DNA of 64,000 bases, from positions 216,798 through 280,797 of the forward strand of contig QLIY01000027.1 in the NCBI GenBank assembly GCA_003260075.1. Direction: 5' to 3'. The DNA comes from Phallusia mammillata (lineage: Eukaryota; Chordata; Ascidiacea; Phlebobranchia; Ascidiidae). The translations under genes were made by a program, and so were the position numbers. Below, one piece after another: positions 1 through 12,365 of the stretch; within the stretch, counting starts at the first letter, position 1; every line of letters begins with the position of its first letter. The notes under the pieces are model-generated. The model was not told the origin of the DNA and made no database searches. It saw only the letters and a program-made list of their open reading frames with translations.

Positions 1-189
1 TAAAAATTACTTATATACATGACGCTCCACAGATTTTCCCTGTCAATATTTGAAGTACAGTTCTGTCAAGAAGCAAAGACAATTTCAACATCTGAACAGC
101 ACAATAATTTGTAATAGCTTTTGTGGATTGAACCATCATTTCCCATCATGATTAGCATTGAGTAAATATAGACTTGGAAACCCACGCAT

Positions 190-790
190 GAGCGCTAAAT
201 CGAGCTATTAGCAACATGCCACCAATCAGCTCCAACAAGTTTACCTGCACATGCAGAAAAACGTATCTTCCCTTATTGTTTATTAAGATTTGCGTATTTA
301 ATTTTGTTGTCAGGTGGTAAACTTAAAACTCTCACGCGGTGTTTGTTCATGTTAGCTGCTATTTAGCACACCTAGCGGCAAACTTTATTCGGAAGGATGG
401 AATTTGTTCGAATTGGTCTAGGGCGCATGAACCAGTAACAGAGGGGGGGGGGGTGATGAGCATTGAGTAAATATAAACTTGGAAACCCACGCATGAGCGC
501 TAAATCGAGCTGTTAGCAACAGACTACCAATCAGCTCCATAAAGTTAACCTGCATTTGTACAAAAACGTATCTCCCCTTATTGTTTATTAAGATTTGTCT
601 AGTTTCTTTTATTGTCAGGTGGTAAACTCGAAACTCTCACTATTTAGCTATTTAGCACATCTAGCAGCGAACTTTATTCGGAAGGATGGTCACTAAGGCC
701 GCAAAAGAAGCGGTTCGGTTAAACTGGTCAATACGTCTTGTATTTGGCAGGAAGTTGGCCGTATTGGTCTATGGCGCATGAACCAGTAAC
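190..790. repeat. Overlapping direct copies around a G-run joint
   Basis: The block at about 168-442 is repeated with scattered mismatches at about 458-790. Both copies begin near gagcattgagtaaatata and end at gcatgaaccagtaacaga, and they are separated only by an 11-base G run (443-453). The second copy carries an extra stretch (about 690-760) missing from the first. This is most simply two allelic versions of one segment placed in series. A third, more diverged relative lies at 5201-5500. Confidence 0.8.
443..453. other. G run (11) at a duplicated-sequence joint
   Basis: Eleven G lie between two copies of the same segment. This is probably an assembly joint rather than genomic sequence. Confidence 0.7.
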
Positions 791-1528
791 AGACATAAAA
801 AGAAAATAAGACTATAAAACCAGCCATACGAAGAACTTAAGAATCTCACATAGTAAGAATGAAATAAAATATCAACTATCTTTTAAGCGATATCAATTAA
901 ATAAAGCACAAACATTAATACTATTCAATCGTTTTTCACTGCATGTAGCCTGGGGGGGGGGGTTCAGAATCTCACATAGTAACAATGAAATAAAATATCT
1001 ACTATCTTTTAAGGTATCTTTTAAGCGATGTCAATTAAATGAAGCACAAACATTAATACTATTCAATCGTTTTTCACTGCATGTAGCCTACATTGTGCAT
1101 TTCCAAGCCTTTTTTTATATTTTCGTCTCCCGTAAGACGACATTTGTAAAACAAAACTGAAAAACCGAAAATTGTAAACATGTAAATCAAAAACAAACTT
1201 TTAAGCTAGTTTAATATTTGAAAAACTAAAGGTTAATGGTAGGTATTAAGGCCTTTTTGTTAAGTAATAGAGAAATTAAACTTTCTGGGTTTTTTCTAAG
1301 CGGAGCAAGTAATCTACCATTTTCGAGGTGCGGTTGCTAAACATTTTACTTTTTATAATAGTGGGTCTAGTATGCACCTATTCAAAGTGGTGAAAGCAAC
1401 GTAAGTTTACATTTCTTTTCAGTCGCACAGGGGAACAACCAAGGCCTGCAAATGCCAAATTTTTTGATTTGTGTAAAAATTACGTATAAAGCATCAAGTA
1501 TGTTGTTAGTGTGCTAAAATGAATCTTA
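495..1528. repeat. Long direct repeat, left copy (partner 5201-6380)
   Basis: This segment matches 5201-6380 in order and orientation over about 1 kb. Shared landmarks are the gagcgc(t/c)aaatc start, the caccaatcagctcca block, the ccatacgaag(a/t)acttaag block, gtaagacgacatt, aatagtgggt(c/t)tggtatg-like sequence and gaaagcaacg(t/c)aagtttacat. Divergence is substantial, with many substitutions and indels, so the duplication is old. The right copy is the upstream region of the minus-strand ZP gene. The left copy may therefore be the upstream region of a second ZP-like gene beyond the window edge. Confidence 0.75.
952..962. other. G run (11) at a duplicated-sequence joint
   Basis: The roughly 115 bases before the run (from agaatctcacatagta to gcatgtagcct) recur immediately after it with small differences. 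This is the same joint pattern as at 443-453. Confidence 0.7.
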
Positions 1529-1609
1529 TAAATTTTTGCTGAACAAACATTGGCACAAAACGTAACTTATATGATAATATCATCTCACATTTTTTTTAGA
1601 TGAGCCTTT

Positions 1610-2697
1610 TCACACTTCGAACAGACATGCAATAATCAAGACAATAAGAAGAAACACCAACACAGCAAGTATTATAATGATGATCAGTAGTACGGAAAAA
1701 ATAAGATTTTTTCACATCAAAAGTGTAATTGCATTTGTTACAAGCTTTTTGTCGTTTGTAGTCGAGTCAAATCACGAAGTTTACAAGGCACTTCTTCAAA
1801 CGAATTATACATTAAAGTATAATGGTTCGACGTTAACAACGTAGAAGTGGACCAAAACAAGAAATGTGTGCAGGTAATCTGTAAGGAATAAATGGGTTAA
1901 ACACAAAACTTATACAACCAAATCAAAGCGTAAATCCATTTCTTTGCTAGTGATAAATCCAAGTGTAACCTGGACTCTATAAGTCCACTTAAAAATTTAC
2001 AGCGTGAATTTTTTTTAGCAATTTAGCCACCTTGATATGTGTTAGGATATTTCAGTTCCTTGCTGTGTCATGTCAGAGACAATTTACTTTGTTGACTGAT
2101 AGAGGAAGATGTCAGAGACAACTCACTTTGTTGACTGATAGAGGAAGATGTCGTTGGCGATGTTGTCGTGGTAGTTGTTGTCTCACGTCTTATTGGTCCC
2201 AAAGTTAAAATCTTGGCAGTTCTTGTGTATGTTCGAGGCTCAGGTGTACACTGCGTTAGCATAAAGTGTATTGCAATAAAACTTAATGGCTTCTAAATTT
2301 TTAAATATTGTTTTATATTCCCAGGGGGACACTACAATTATGAACACTAGTTGATATCAGACATGGACAACTAGATAATTCTAGTTTTCTAATTCAGCAA
2401 ATTAGAGCAAAATTGCGGTAATTCTAATTCTAATCTATAATTTACAAATAAAGAGTAAACTTTAATTCTTATTCTAATCAAATTTACATTTTCCCCTAAA
2501 ACGCTAACTTGTCCAACAACATTTTTAGCATTGGATACAGCATTTGTTTCATGTCCAAAGCGCAAAAAGTCACGTAACCAACGAGACCAAACCTCATCAC
2601 TGAAATATGTTTTTCAGTAATACTTGGCACTGTGACTAACAGTACGATTCACTACCTCATCGGCAATTGCGAAAGGCCACAGTACGATTGCAATTGC

Positions 2698-2744
<47 letters not shown>

Positions 2745-4944
2745 CTCACGAAAAATTTCAGATTAGAATAATGGACTATTTTCCAAATAATGCTGCTCGA
2801 GAACTACTTGATATAACGGCAACATTATCTCTGATATGTAAAATGTACAAAACTTGAATTGGATGGTCCGATTCTAGTTCTATTTTAATTTCTAGTTTTT
2901 GAGAAAATGGTAATTCTAATCTTTTTGAAAACCCGAAAAAAATCTAGTTGTCCGCAAGTCTGGTGTATATAAGGCATTAGTTAAGTTAAATTTTAAATCA
3001 GTCTTGTGGAATTGTGTATAACAGCAAGTATAATTGTAATATACCTCGTTAGGACTGTTTCCCACACAGCCGTCGCAAGTTCCAATGGTACAGTGAACGT
3101 AAAACTCGGGTTCCTCAGGGTAAAGATAGAAGTTGGGAAAGATCACTGTGACGACTTTTGACAAACCGTTATTATCGATGTTTATGACGTTTCTCCATGG
3201 TATGAACGAACAACTAAGGAATGCACCAGAAAGTCAGGAAATAATGTAAGACAAAAATGGACAAACGGTTTAACGTGCCTTCTTTAAATTGTTTTTTAAT
3301 ATAATCTTACAAAGAGGTGTATTTTCCCAGCTTTTTACAATATAGCTATAGAAACGGTCCACAAAAGTTATTGGAAAAATAAGCTGTTAGCGATTTTAAG
3401 CGATTACTGTAAGATATACGTAGTTAAAATAAACAACAACCTACCCTGGAAATTCAACAATAGTAAAGTTGTACAGCAACAATGTATGGTCAATTGTTTT
3501 TGTCGCCCAACACGTTTCCACCAGTAAATTTACACCGTCAAAACTTGCATTAAACATTTCAACCCGCAAGTACATGTATGTGTCGATTGTAATTGGTGGA
3601 ATCGGATCCAAAACTTGAGTGTAATTGCTTCGCTAAAAAAGTAGTATTGGTAATATATATACGAGTTTTTTATATATTTTCTTCGTACTTTGTTGTAGTT
3701 TGCTAAAAACCTTAAAAAATAGCAGTAGCCTATAAAAGTTTAATACAAAAGCATGGAGCCATTACATGACTATAAGATACGCGAGGCACGTTTTACTTTT
3801 TTCAGTTGACCGCATGACTAAACTTGAACTATCAAGTCAAACGAAACGGTTTGAGGGATGTTACAAGTAAATCTAACAGCAATTAAAGCAATCCGCTACA
3901 ATAAAATATGTTTTTCTAAAAGTTTATGCAAAAGGTTCAAAAAAGAATATCACAACGAAAAACGCAGTAAGATTAACTAATAATACGCCTATTAGAAACA
4001 AACCGCGTAAAATTCCATTTTTCCGTTGATCTCGTAATCGCATGGTCCACTCGAAACGATTACCCCGGTAACTGCACATTGGCCGGCAACATAATGGGTT
4101 GTGCTGATAAGCAGAAAGATACCTGAAGAACATAGATTACCATCGTTTCTGTCATAGGTGTTAACTAAATTTAATGTTATAAGTTATAACATAAAACCGC
4201 AAATAATAAGCAACTATGGAAAAAAAGTTGGAAGAAAGCAGTTTTATTTTCTATTGCTATAAGTACAATTATTATTAAATGAAACACAAAAATTACTCGT
4301 TGCAAAAACCAATACCCTTTAATAAAATGCTTTGAAGTAGTTTCATGGCGAAACGGTGTTTTAATGCATTCCCCAATTCAGTAAAATGCTCTTTGTTAAA
4401 ATATTACCTAAAAACAATATCGTTATGCACACACATTTTTTAACAGCAGCTTATCTTTGCGGTTGTACCATACCCTACCACCATACCCTAGTTAAAACAG
4501 TATAGAGTTTTAAATTTGTCTAGTAGGCTAGCCTAACTACTGTGCCCCCAACTTTGTCGCGCCTTTCAAATGGTCTCATTACATAAAACTCGACAGGATC
4601 ACTTATACTTTACTTATACAACTAAGTTTATGTTATAATAAGATTACTATACATATGTACAACAGCTGTAAACTTAGAACTTTATCTGTATTTTGCTTTT
4701 ATGCCATTGCGTTATTGGGGAAAAATATGCAGAAAACTAAAGTTTTTGAGCTTGAACCTGGAGCACAAAACAAAACTTTTATCTTCTGAGTTCTGACAAA
4801 AGATATTAAACGACTGGCTCAATTTTACCTTGTTATTCGCGCCCACCAGTCTGTTCACACAAAACACTCGCATTACAATGTAGATCCCATCTCTAAACGT
4901 CCACAAAGAAATGGTTCCTTGATCATGTCCCAAATGTAATTTCA
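1610..4944 (-). CDS. ZP-domain membrane protein (partial model)
   Basis: Minus-strand exons 4829-4944, 4004-4122, 3445-3632, 3045-3213 and about 2068-2250 encode a zona pellucida module. What is seen: a ZP-N end (IYIVMRVFCVNRL); a ZP-C domain with GKMEFYA, then SNYTQVLDPIPP, the LLVETCWAT block and an FYVHCTIGTCDG block; and TLGPIRRE, which matches the conserved ZP-C end (LNLGPITRK-like) with a basic cleavage-like site. A Thr/Ser-rich stalk follows. A separate open frame at 1610-1693 encodes a very hydrophobic segment (LLIIIIILAVLVFLLIVLII) and then a stop, suitable as the C-terminal anchor. Junctions 4004 to 3632, 3445 to 3213 and 3045 to 2250 are phase-consistent. The 4829 to 4122 junction is not, so a small exon is probably missing. 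I found no acceptor for the anchor exon. The 5' end is unresolved: a Met-initiated frame (MSVLKCVEV...) near 5060 runs into the first exon only if one base is dropped near 4930. ZP modules polymerise extracellular or coat proteins. Confidence 0.65.
2071..2148. repeat. 39-bp tandem duplication in the ZP stalk
   Basis: Two 39-bp units (2071-2109, 2110-2148) encode a 13-residue Ser-rich repeat (SSSISQQSELSLT and SSSISQQSKLSLT) on the minus strand, in the stalk after the ZP module. Each copy also contains a potential donor (AAA|gtgagt or AAA|gtaaat), so exon length could vary by one repeat through splice choice. Confidence 0.8.
2700..2744. other. G run (45)
   Basis: Forty-five consecutive G in AT-rich DNA within an intron of the ZP gene. 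Only a short repeated word (cagtacgatt) lies to its left. Probably a gap-fill artefact. Confidence 0.6.
4520..4570. repeat. Dispersed repeat, copy also near 62885
   Basis: The segment tactgtgcccccaacttt followed by gtcgcgcctttcaa recurs near 62889-62925 with few differences, including a similar gtctagta/tagcct preamble. It is not a known gene. Too little of it is visible to assign a transposon class. Confidence 0.6.
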
Positions 4945-5200
4945 CTATACCACTCCTTGGTCACTGTTAACTTCACGTCAAATGTTACGTCATGACAGCC
5001 GACAAAATCAGTGATATAGAAATGGGTGGGGCTCAACACTTCAACGCATTTTAACACTGACATTTTGGTCGGTTTTTATTCAGTGTCAAAAGCAGTAACA
5101 TTCGTTTTTTGTTGGAATGAACTAACTCGTTTGATTAACGCTAACTTCCAAGGTTTTGTAGCGGTGTGTCACACCACTTTACGAACTGGCATTTTTTACT

Positions 5201-6380
5201 GAGCGCCAAATCAGAGCATCATGCCACCAATCAGCTCCAACAACCTACCTGTATTGGTAGAAAATGTATCTCTCCTTATTGTTTATGAAGGTTTTCCTAG
5301 TTTTCTTTTGTTGTCACCTGGTAAACTTGAAACCGTCACACAATGTTTGTTCGGAATAGCTGTTTAGCTATTTAGCACCCCTGGCGGCAAACTTCATTCG
5401 GAAGATTGATCATTAGGGTCGCAAAAGAAACGGCTCGGTTAAACAGGTTGTTATTTTTTGTGCTTGGCACTAATTTGGCTCAATTAGTCCAGGGCGCCTG
5501 GATACAGACACATAAAAACTGATTGGAATTCGTCTTTGGATGCATGTTGTGTTTGAAAGCCGTGAAAAAACAAAAAAATGCTTTGTGCGATTTTAAGAAC
5601 TGAAAGCGCTTGATCTTTGAATATAAGTATTCTTGTTATTTCGACATGCAAAAAGTAGTTTGTTGCCAAAGCAAACAAGGAGCTCTAAACAACCATACGA
5701 AGTACTTAAGCAGCTCAAACAATAACATTCAAAAACCATATCAACTACATTTTAAAGGTTTTTTTATTTACTAAAATAACCTAACAACAAAAAAGCAAAT
5801 GTTCGGTACGAAGGTGATTTCTGTTCAATTACACTGCACTGTATGTAGCCATTATGTTGTTCCAAGCCCTCCTTTTTCAAAATATGGTCTCCTGTAAGAC
5901 GACATTGCACAATTACAACCTTAAAAATTAAAAACCTATAAATCAACAACAAAACTTTAATATATCGCTCTTTAAGCTAGTTTGGTGTTGAGAATGCAAA
6001 CGAAAATGTTGGTTGCCAAGGCATTTTGTTACTTTGGGGAAGTTTATTGTTCTGCTGTGCTTCAGGTGATAAATACATTTTAATTTCCTGATATTTTACA
6101 GTAGGGCAGATTGCTGTTTTATTCTACCATTTTATAGATCTCGTTGCTAAACATTTCTTACCCAATAGTGGGTTTGGTATGTACCTATTAAAAGGTATGA
6201 AAGCAACGCAAGTTTACATTTCTTTTCAGAATCACATGGGTACGGTGAAGGGCGAAGAAATTTGAGTGTAAAATTTACATATTTTTGTATTTCGCACGAA
6301 CTGCAAATACCAAGTTCTTCTTAATTGCGTAAGGCCGAATAAATCATTAAGTTTGTTGCCAGTGTGCTTAAATTAATCTA
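5201..6380. repeat. Long direct repeat, right copy (partner 495-1528)
   Basis: This is the partner of the left copy. It lies just upstream (in transcriptional terms) of the minus-strand ZP gene, so promoter-proximal sequence may be part of the duplicated unit. Confidence 0.75.
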
Positions 6381-6965
6381 ATGCATGTCTACCAAACAAA
6401 GAAAAAATGTTTAAGAATATCGCCACGAAAAAGTTGATGACAAACGCGTTGATGTACGAAAATGTAAAAAAATTAAAATATTCTGTTAAATGGGTGATGT
6501 TGCTTGTATATCCGGTGTAGGTTATTAAGTTGCCAGATTTAAACTATAGCAGAGTCCAGCTTGACTATAATAAATGAGTCAACGCATTGGTGCGTTTCGA
6601 GTAAGATTTAAGTTCAGGTTTATTCGGAAACCAAAAAAATGGTCGTAACACAGTTGCTTTCCGATCAATTCTGGATTTACCCAAACTTTAATGGCCAGAC
6701 ATCTGCTTTGCCGTCCCATCGCATTCATGCAAAACGTTAATACGAAGTGTGTTGAATATTAACTGAGAACGTCACGAGTTTTGTAATTTACGTGCGAAAA
6801 TGTTTACCTATTTTGCCAGTGCGTATTTGAGTTGTTAAAGTATATTGATCTGGTCATGCCTTTCATGCATTATGTTTTAAGTTATACAATTTGAGTATTA
6901 TGTTTAACGCTACAAGATACAGACAATTGCAAACCACGAAACTCAGCTAAAATGGATGTTCCTAG

Positions 6966-7074
6966 TAGTGATGCACCGAACCCGACTAAAAAAGTTCGGG
7001 CCGAAACCGAAACATTGGAAAACAACGGATTCGGCCGAAATGTTTCGGCCAACCGAAACTTCGGTGCATCACTA
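6966..7074. mobile_element. 109-bp hAT-like MITE
   Basis: Terminal inverted repeats TAGTGATGCACCGAA and TTCGGTGCATCACTA are flanked by 8-bp target duplications gttcctag (6958-6965) and tttcctag (7075-7082), 7 of 8 matching. The interior is rich in ccgaaac/ttcggcc words. The length excludes a transposase, so it is a non-autonomous element. Confidence 0.9.
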
Positions 7075-7082
7075 TTTCCTAG

Positions 7083-10000
7083 CAGTGTAGCCAAACATTT
7101 GGCCGTTTGCGGGAGTTGCGATGGTTTTCGCTCCAAAAACTTGGACGTGGAGCTTTACACAGGCACCGCAATATGTCAATATTCACTTTCAGTTTGTGAC
7201 TGGGCGTTCCTGTCAATCACAACTTTCCCGTCTGGTCTATGGAAACCGCAAGACCAACACCTTTGTCACAGCATGAAAAATACTCGTGCACAACCTATTG
7301 TATTGTTGCGTCACAATCAATGGCAAAGAATTAGAACGCACGTATTATTTTGAGTTGTTTAGTTTTGTATCCATGACTTCTGCTGCGCCCGACTACGAGT
7401 GTGGCTTTTTTGTCGTCGCAACCAGGTTTTGACTAGACCTCAGTGACTGTTAAATACTCAGAGGGGGTCTGCGAAGATCAAATACGAGTGAGAGCCGGCA
7501 AGCCATGTATAAGATTGCGATCGACGACTAAACCAACTCAGCTGATGTTACTAGGAATTGAAAAACTTAGCCGTATCAAACAGTCGTGGGACTTGTTTAA
7601 TTTAAAACGTTTGAACCGCTGCCTTCTTTGTGACCGTCAAGCGAGTTTGGCTATGTTGATGTATTGCTGGTAGTGATTTTGTCACACACTTTGCACAGTC
7701 AGTTTTCTTCATTGCAAAGATTTGCTGCAAATATAACGCAACACGGCGTATCGTGCGACTGGTTTACCAAAGCATTAAATTGTTTAGCTCAGTTGACGAA
7801 AATGGTTTCAAAGCGAGATTTGTAAATACATCAGGCAAATAATATACTTTCAATTGGGAGTTAACTTGCACCCATTAATATACAGATGTGCATGTTTACT
7901 TCACCAAAGTCCGCACTTCGCACCGTGACGGCATTGCGGTCAGAGTTGCACCCTTTCCTGCTTAACTACAGCATGCTTGACTGGTGACATTTATAAATCA
8001 TGCAAACAGAGAGTGCCAAGGTAGCCAAGCCCAGTATCAGGTTTGCACAAATCCTTGTTACAGAGCTACAAACAACTTACATTGTTATATGTGTGCCATG
8101 GTTTAGTTAGGGATGTAGCCTATACTTGAAGTTTAGTACAGATGGATTTGCGTGTGTCATTTCATTGCCTTCTTTGTTTGCTGAGTTGAGGGAACATGAA
8201 TTTGTACGAGATAGCAGCATCCAGTTCGTTGACTTGTTGTAAACATGAAAAGTGGGACGACCTGCAGTAAGAAGCTGTTTTGTGCGTTTTTTCACCAACT
8301 TTTAAGGGACCAAAGCTTGTCAGTGTCCGTAACCTACAATTCTTGCATAAGTGTCAGATTCGACTAAAATGGTATCAGTTTCACACCCATATTTAACTTG
8401 GAGTTGGCATCAACTTTTGAAGTAACCAATTCACAAAAATTTGACTTTAAAGAACTTGCAGTTGTTATCAGACTATCGCGGCGACATTTTCAATTGTTTT
8501 TTTTCCAATAAGAGTTTTTGACGTCTATCCACTTTAAATGGTAGACTCATTTTTGCTGCAAAATCGATTTCCGATATATCGGTGTGCGCTCAGTTCCTTC
8601 GAACGTGATTCAATTTTCAATTTGCTAACTACGCAGACGCACCAGTTTAAGGTTGCCACTTAATCAATTGTGCTTGTTTTAGGTTTATTTAGAAAATGTA
8701 AGTATTTGCCATTGCAACTTACCAAACTGCTGCAACCACGCACATAATGGAGATTTAATTGTGTGAGTAATGACCTATGACAATGTCGTTTTGTAAAGGA
8801 TTTTGTTTTTTCAGCTTTTTACACGTTTTTGAAACGTATCTTGTTATTACTTTTAACATTATCATGTTAAATGAACCGACCAACTTTTTGTGTGCTCTTG
8901 ATTTGTCTTTGGTCCATATTCTTTTGCGTTATGTCTGAATCGTATTGCAAGGTGAACTGCAATAAACAATGTGTAAGTGCATTTTTGTACCAAACTAATT
9001 AGCTAAAATGAAAACAAAACTGTTTTTCAAAACAAGACTGCTGAACCGCTTCCTGATGGTCAAAATCTGAACGAATCTCCAACTTGTTTAAAACAGACAC
9101 TGGGTTAACAGCAGTTGTCTTATATTCTCAACAATTATGTTCTCCCACGGCCCCCTTAGTTTCAGGAAGACGATTTCGCAAATGATTTTTTCATAAGATG
9201 TACTAACAAGTACCACGCAATTACTCGAGTGTTTTCAATGTAAACACCTGCCACCATTTGTTGAAATGCACAGGGCACCCAGAACGACCGCACCTAGACG
9301 TGTAATTGCATTACTGGAGTGTCGTAAATACGTGACACCAGTCGGTTGCCATGACGAGCGCTGGGCATGTCACTTAGCAACGGACCGGTCGATGGTGTTC
9401 GCATATGCCGCATTTTGCGAGTTTGCTGTTAAAAATTCATGAGGTTGTGGCAGTGATTATAAAGGCATGAGCAAAACAGTCTGCTGACGCCACTTACTCA
9501 CCTAGGTTGGGCGATTTTGTCGAATGATAAAAAGCAGCTAGCTGACTATTAAGGGTCTTTTTCAGCTATTTTCTCTGAAAATATCTCTTGTTGTAGCTTC
9601 TACATTTTTTGGTGTGTACATACGCTTCGAGTTAGAACATTTTGCGACTAAAATTAGACTGTTTTGTGACGTAAAATATCATTGTGCTTCTTGTTGTAGA
9701 CTTTTTCGTTAAAATGTGAGTGAGAAGAACAAATAGCCAAACAACAGATGCTTAAATGGCATAATAACAGTACCATTGATGCCATAGAAAATCCTTGACA
9801 ATTGTGTTGTTACATCAAAAGTCGTTTGATCTCATAGTTTATTGCGTCAGCAGCTCATACTCTACTTGTCGGCAAACAGTTTGATTCTGGTCTGTCTTTT
9901 GACACCATTTTCTATTTCGCTGTTGTTTTACGCTGGCCGAAGAGGTCTTTTAACCTGATAGCCCTTGAAAGGTTTACTTTGGTCGAAATTTTAAAAGACA

Positions 10001-11400
10001 ATAGCAGTTGAAATTTGAAGAGCACCCGCTGTCCGTTGCGATGACCAACTAGTTAAAGATAGATAGCAACTTTTCAATATTTGTTCTGATGAAGTTTGCC
10101 CTGAAAGTATTTGAGACTAGATGTGGTTTATATGTGATTGGTTTAACCAGGCGTAACTGAATCGCTTAGTACATATAGTGCTGAGCAAAGAAATTCCTTA
10201 CTTCCAGGCTAAACGCATTCGATTCACGTTGTCAGAAGTTTTTTGATCCATGCCGCTGTTTTATGTTTGTAGACGATTTAAATCAGGCTGTATCCTGCTA
10301 CGCACTTTCCCCAGACAAAGCAAAATCATGTTCACGAAATCCCAGGAGACGTCGAACCGCGTGTTTAAGATAAACCGCCCCCTAAATAAACTGCTTGAAT
10401 ACAAGCCTCAAACAAGCGTAGCCAGGAAACCCAACCCTTGAAATTTAAAAAATAAAATTTAAAGTGCGATAATTAAACGGCTAGCGTGGGGTACTTTACA
10501 GATGGGCACGGGTATGCTTTAAGGCCCTTGTCATAAATGGCCCTGTTTGCACAAACTTTTGACAAACACTTGTAGATACTCTTCCCGGGGGCCCTGTTTT
10601 GACAGCATCTCCCTACAAAAGTGAAAGTTACGACCCTTGACGACGGCCCGACAACAAACAGTGATGAAATCACATTTCGTTGTGGTTTTTCTGGAGTGCT
10701 TGATCGTGTAATGAAGTAATGCCAGGTTTATTCGTTGGCATAGGACCAGACAAAAGTTGTTGGATAATTCGGCGTTTACACCAGACAAGGGGCTTGAGAA
10801 CAACGTTGAGTCGTAGATCTCGGCGTTAAGTTGAGAACGGGTTTAGAGTGAAACCAAGTTGGCGTATGTTAAAGTGTTGTACCTAACCTAAACCACAACA
10901 GTTCTAATCGTAAGCAACGTTTAAAAAGCTTAAATTGTAAGCATAGCCAGCCACTACAGAGATTCAAGTGATATACAGAATTGTACACACGCTTGAGCAG
11001 TGTTCTAACGCTTGGCGTACGCGTGACAGGGGGTGATTTAATTTTTAAGGGAAGTATTTAAGGTTTTGCCCAAAACTTCACCTTTTGTCTATTTTGTTTG
11101 TCTTTGTCATTGACGGCATGTTTTTATACCACGTTGTTAGAGTTTTTTTATACTGCTTAAGCTAAAGGAAGTTAACTTTGCTTAACAAGTAGAGCATCAA
11201 TTTTAGGCGAGGAAACAAAGCGCTAGGCAGCATTTTTAACATTGTGTAGAATTTTGGCGATTGCATCTGGGGTCTTACACACAACGGGACCTTTTAGAAT
11301 TAGCAACTATAAAGGTTTAGACTTTTTGAATCAAATTCACCTCGATTGTTTGTTTTCTTTCCGGTACCACATTATGAACATACTTTTCTTTTTAAAGCAG
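7083..11400. other. No recognised gene
   Basis: About 4.3 kb without a convincing coding exon or repeat. Open frames here are short and have no recognisable domains. A TATAAA-like motif occurs at about 9458 (gattataaaggc). Noncoding 5' exons of the small acidic gene at 11463 could lie here, but I cannot place them. Confidence 0.4.
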
Positions 11401-11462
11401 AAATCATTGAATCTTCAGTTTATTAGCTTAACTGACAATCTGCTTCCACATTCATCATTACT

Positions 11463-11684
11463 ATGGGTTGCTCAAACACCAAGCAAGTTCAAACCAAAGA
11501 CATGACCAAGACCGACAAGGCTGACGCAGGAAGCACAGGAGAGGCCGACACCAACGGTGACGTCACTGCAGTAGAAGTCAACGAATCTGGGGATGAAACG
11601 AGCCCACCTAAGGAAATGGAACAAACAAAAGAGCAGGCACCAGAAGCTGACGGACAAGCGGATTCGGGTGCAGATACTGAATAG
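11463..11684 (+). CDS. Small acidic protein with MGC N terminus
   Basis: A 73-residue single-exon frame beginning MGCSNTK. Gly2 and Cys3 followed by Ser/Asn fit an N-myristoylation plus palmitoylation signal, which would place the protein on membranes. The rest is low-complexity and strongly acidic (rich in Glu, Asp, Thr and Lys) and probably disordered, reminiscent of small lipid-anchored acidic proteins. I do not recognise a named family. A good 3' splice site (pyrimidine-rich tract ending aaagcag at about 11401) lies about 60 bases upstream of the ATG, so the 5' UTR is probably spliced or trans-spliced. The frame ends at TAG 11682-11684. The function is unknown. Confidence 0.65.
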   Translation: MGCSNTKQVQTKDMTKTDKADAGSTGEADTNGDVTAVEVNESGDETSPPKEMEQTKEQAPEADGQADSGADTE

Positions 11685-12212
11685 CAACTTTTTAGATTTT
11701 AAATTTCAACACAGTGATATGACAAAGCGTCTTTATGACGTTGTTTTGCACTGTTCAGCTCGACCATTTCTTTGTTTTTCTTAATGCAGTCTGGCATTGG
11801 CATTTGCCATCAGGCTTTCGTTGTATATTACCTATTTACTATTCACGACAAATTATATTATTTTGCTTCTTTTGTCTCATTCTTAACAAGCATTCGACCA
11901 AAAATATTTAACTTACAATTTGCTGCAGGTCATAATTTGCAGATTGACCTGCTGAATACACAATGTTCACTGTGCATTTAAGACAATTAAAAACTACACA
12001 TAATAGTGTTAAAATGTTTCATATTAATAATTACCGATGGGAAAAGCCTAGTTAAAAAAAATTATTCGATATTTTGTTGTTGCTGGATTATAATAAAAAA
12101 TACTGCAGGCAAATATAAGTTATCATTCAGAAATATTCGATTTTATTGTTGCAAAGTAAAGTCTTATTTTCGCGTGGGGCAGCGTACTTAACAATGCAAA
12201 GCATAGATGCCA

Positions 12213-12365
12213 TCAACGATAGTTTGTTGGACCAATAAATTTTATTATGTTTGCATAAAAAAAACAGCTCAAAATTGTATTCCCCCCCCCCCCAACGATA
12301 GTTTGTTGGACCAATAAATTTTATTATGTTTGCATAAAAAACCAACAAACAGCTCAAAATTGTAT
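12213..12365. repeat. 72-bp duplication around a C12 joint
   Basis: The segment caacgatagtttgttggacc...aaaattgtattc occurs at about 12213-12281 and again at about 12293-12367, separated by C12 (12282-12293). The copies differ by a small indel in an A-rich stretch. Probably two alleles joined end to end. Confidence 0.75.

Noticed and set aside
4925-4940. Frameshift in the ZP gene as proof of a pseudogene
   Set aside because: The shift is needed only if a doubtful upstream frame (from about 5060) is the true exon. A splice acceptor at 4945 removes the need for it.
6882-7353. Overlapping open frames on both strands near 7 kb
   Set aside because: They run through the hAT MITE at 6966-7074. The frame is explained by the element's symmetric sequence.
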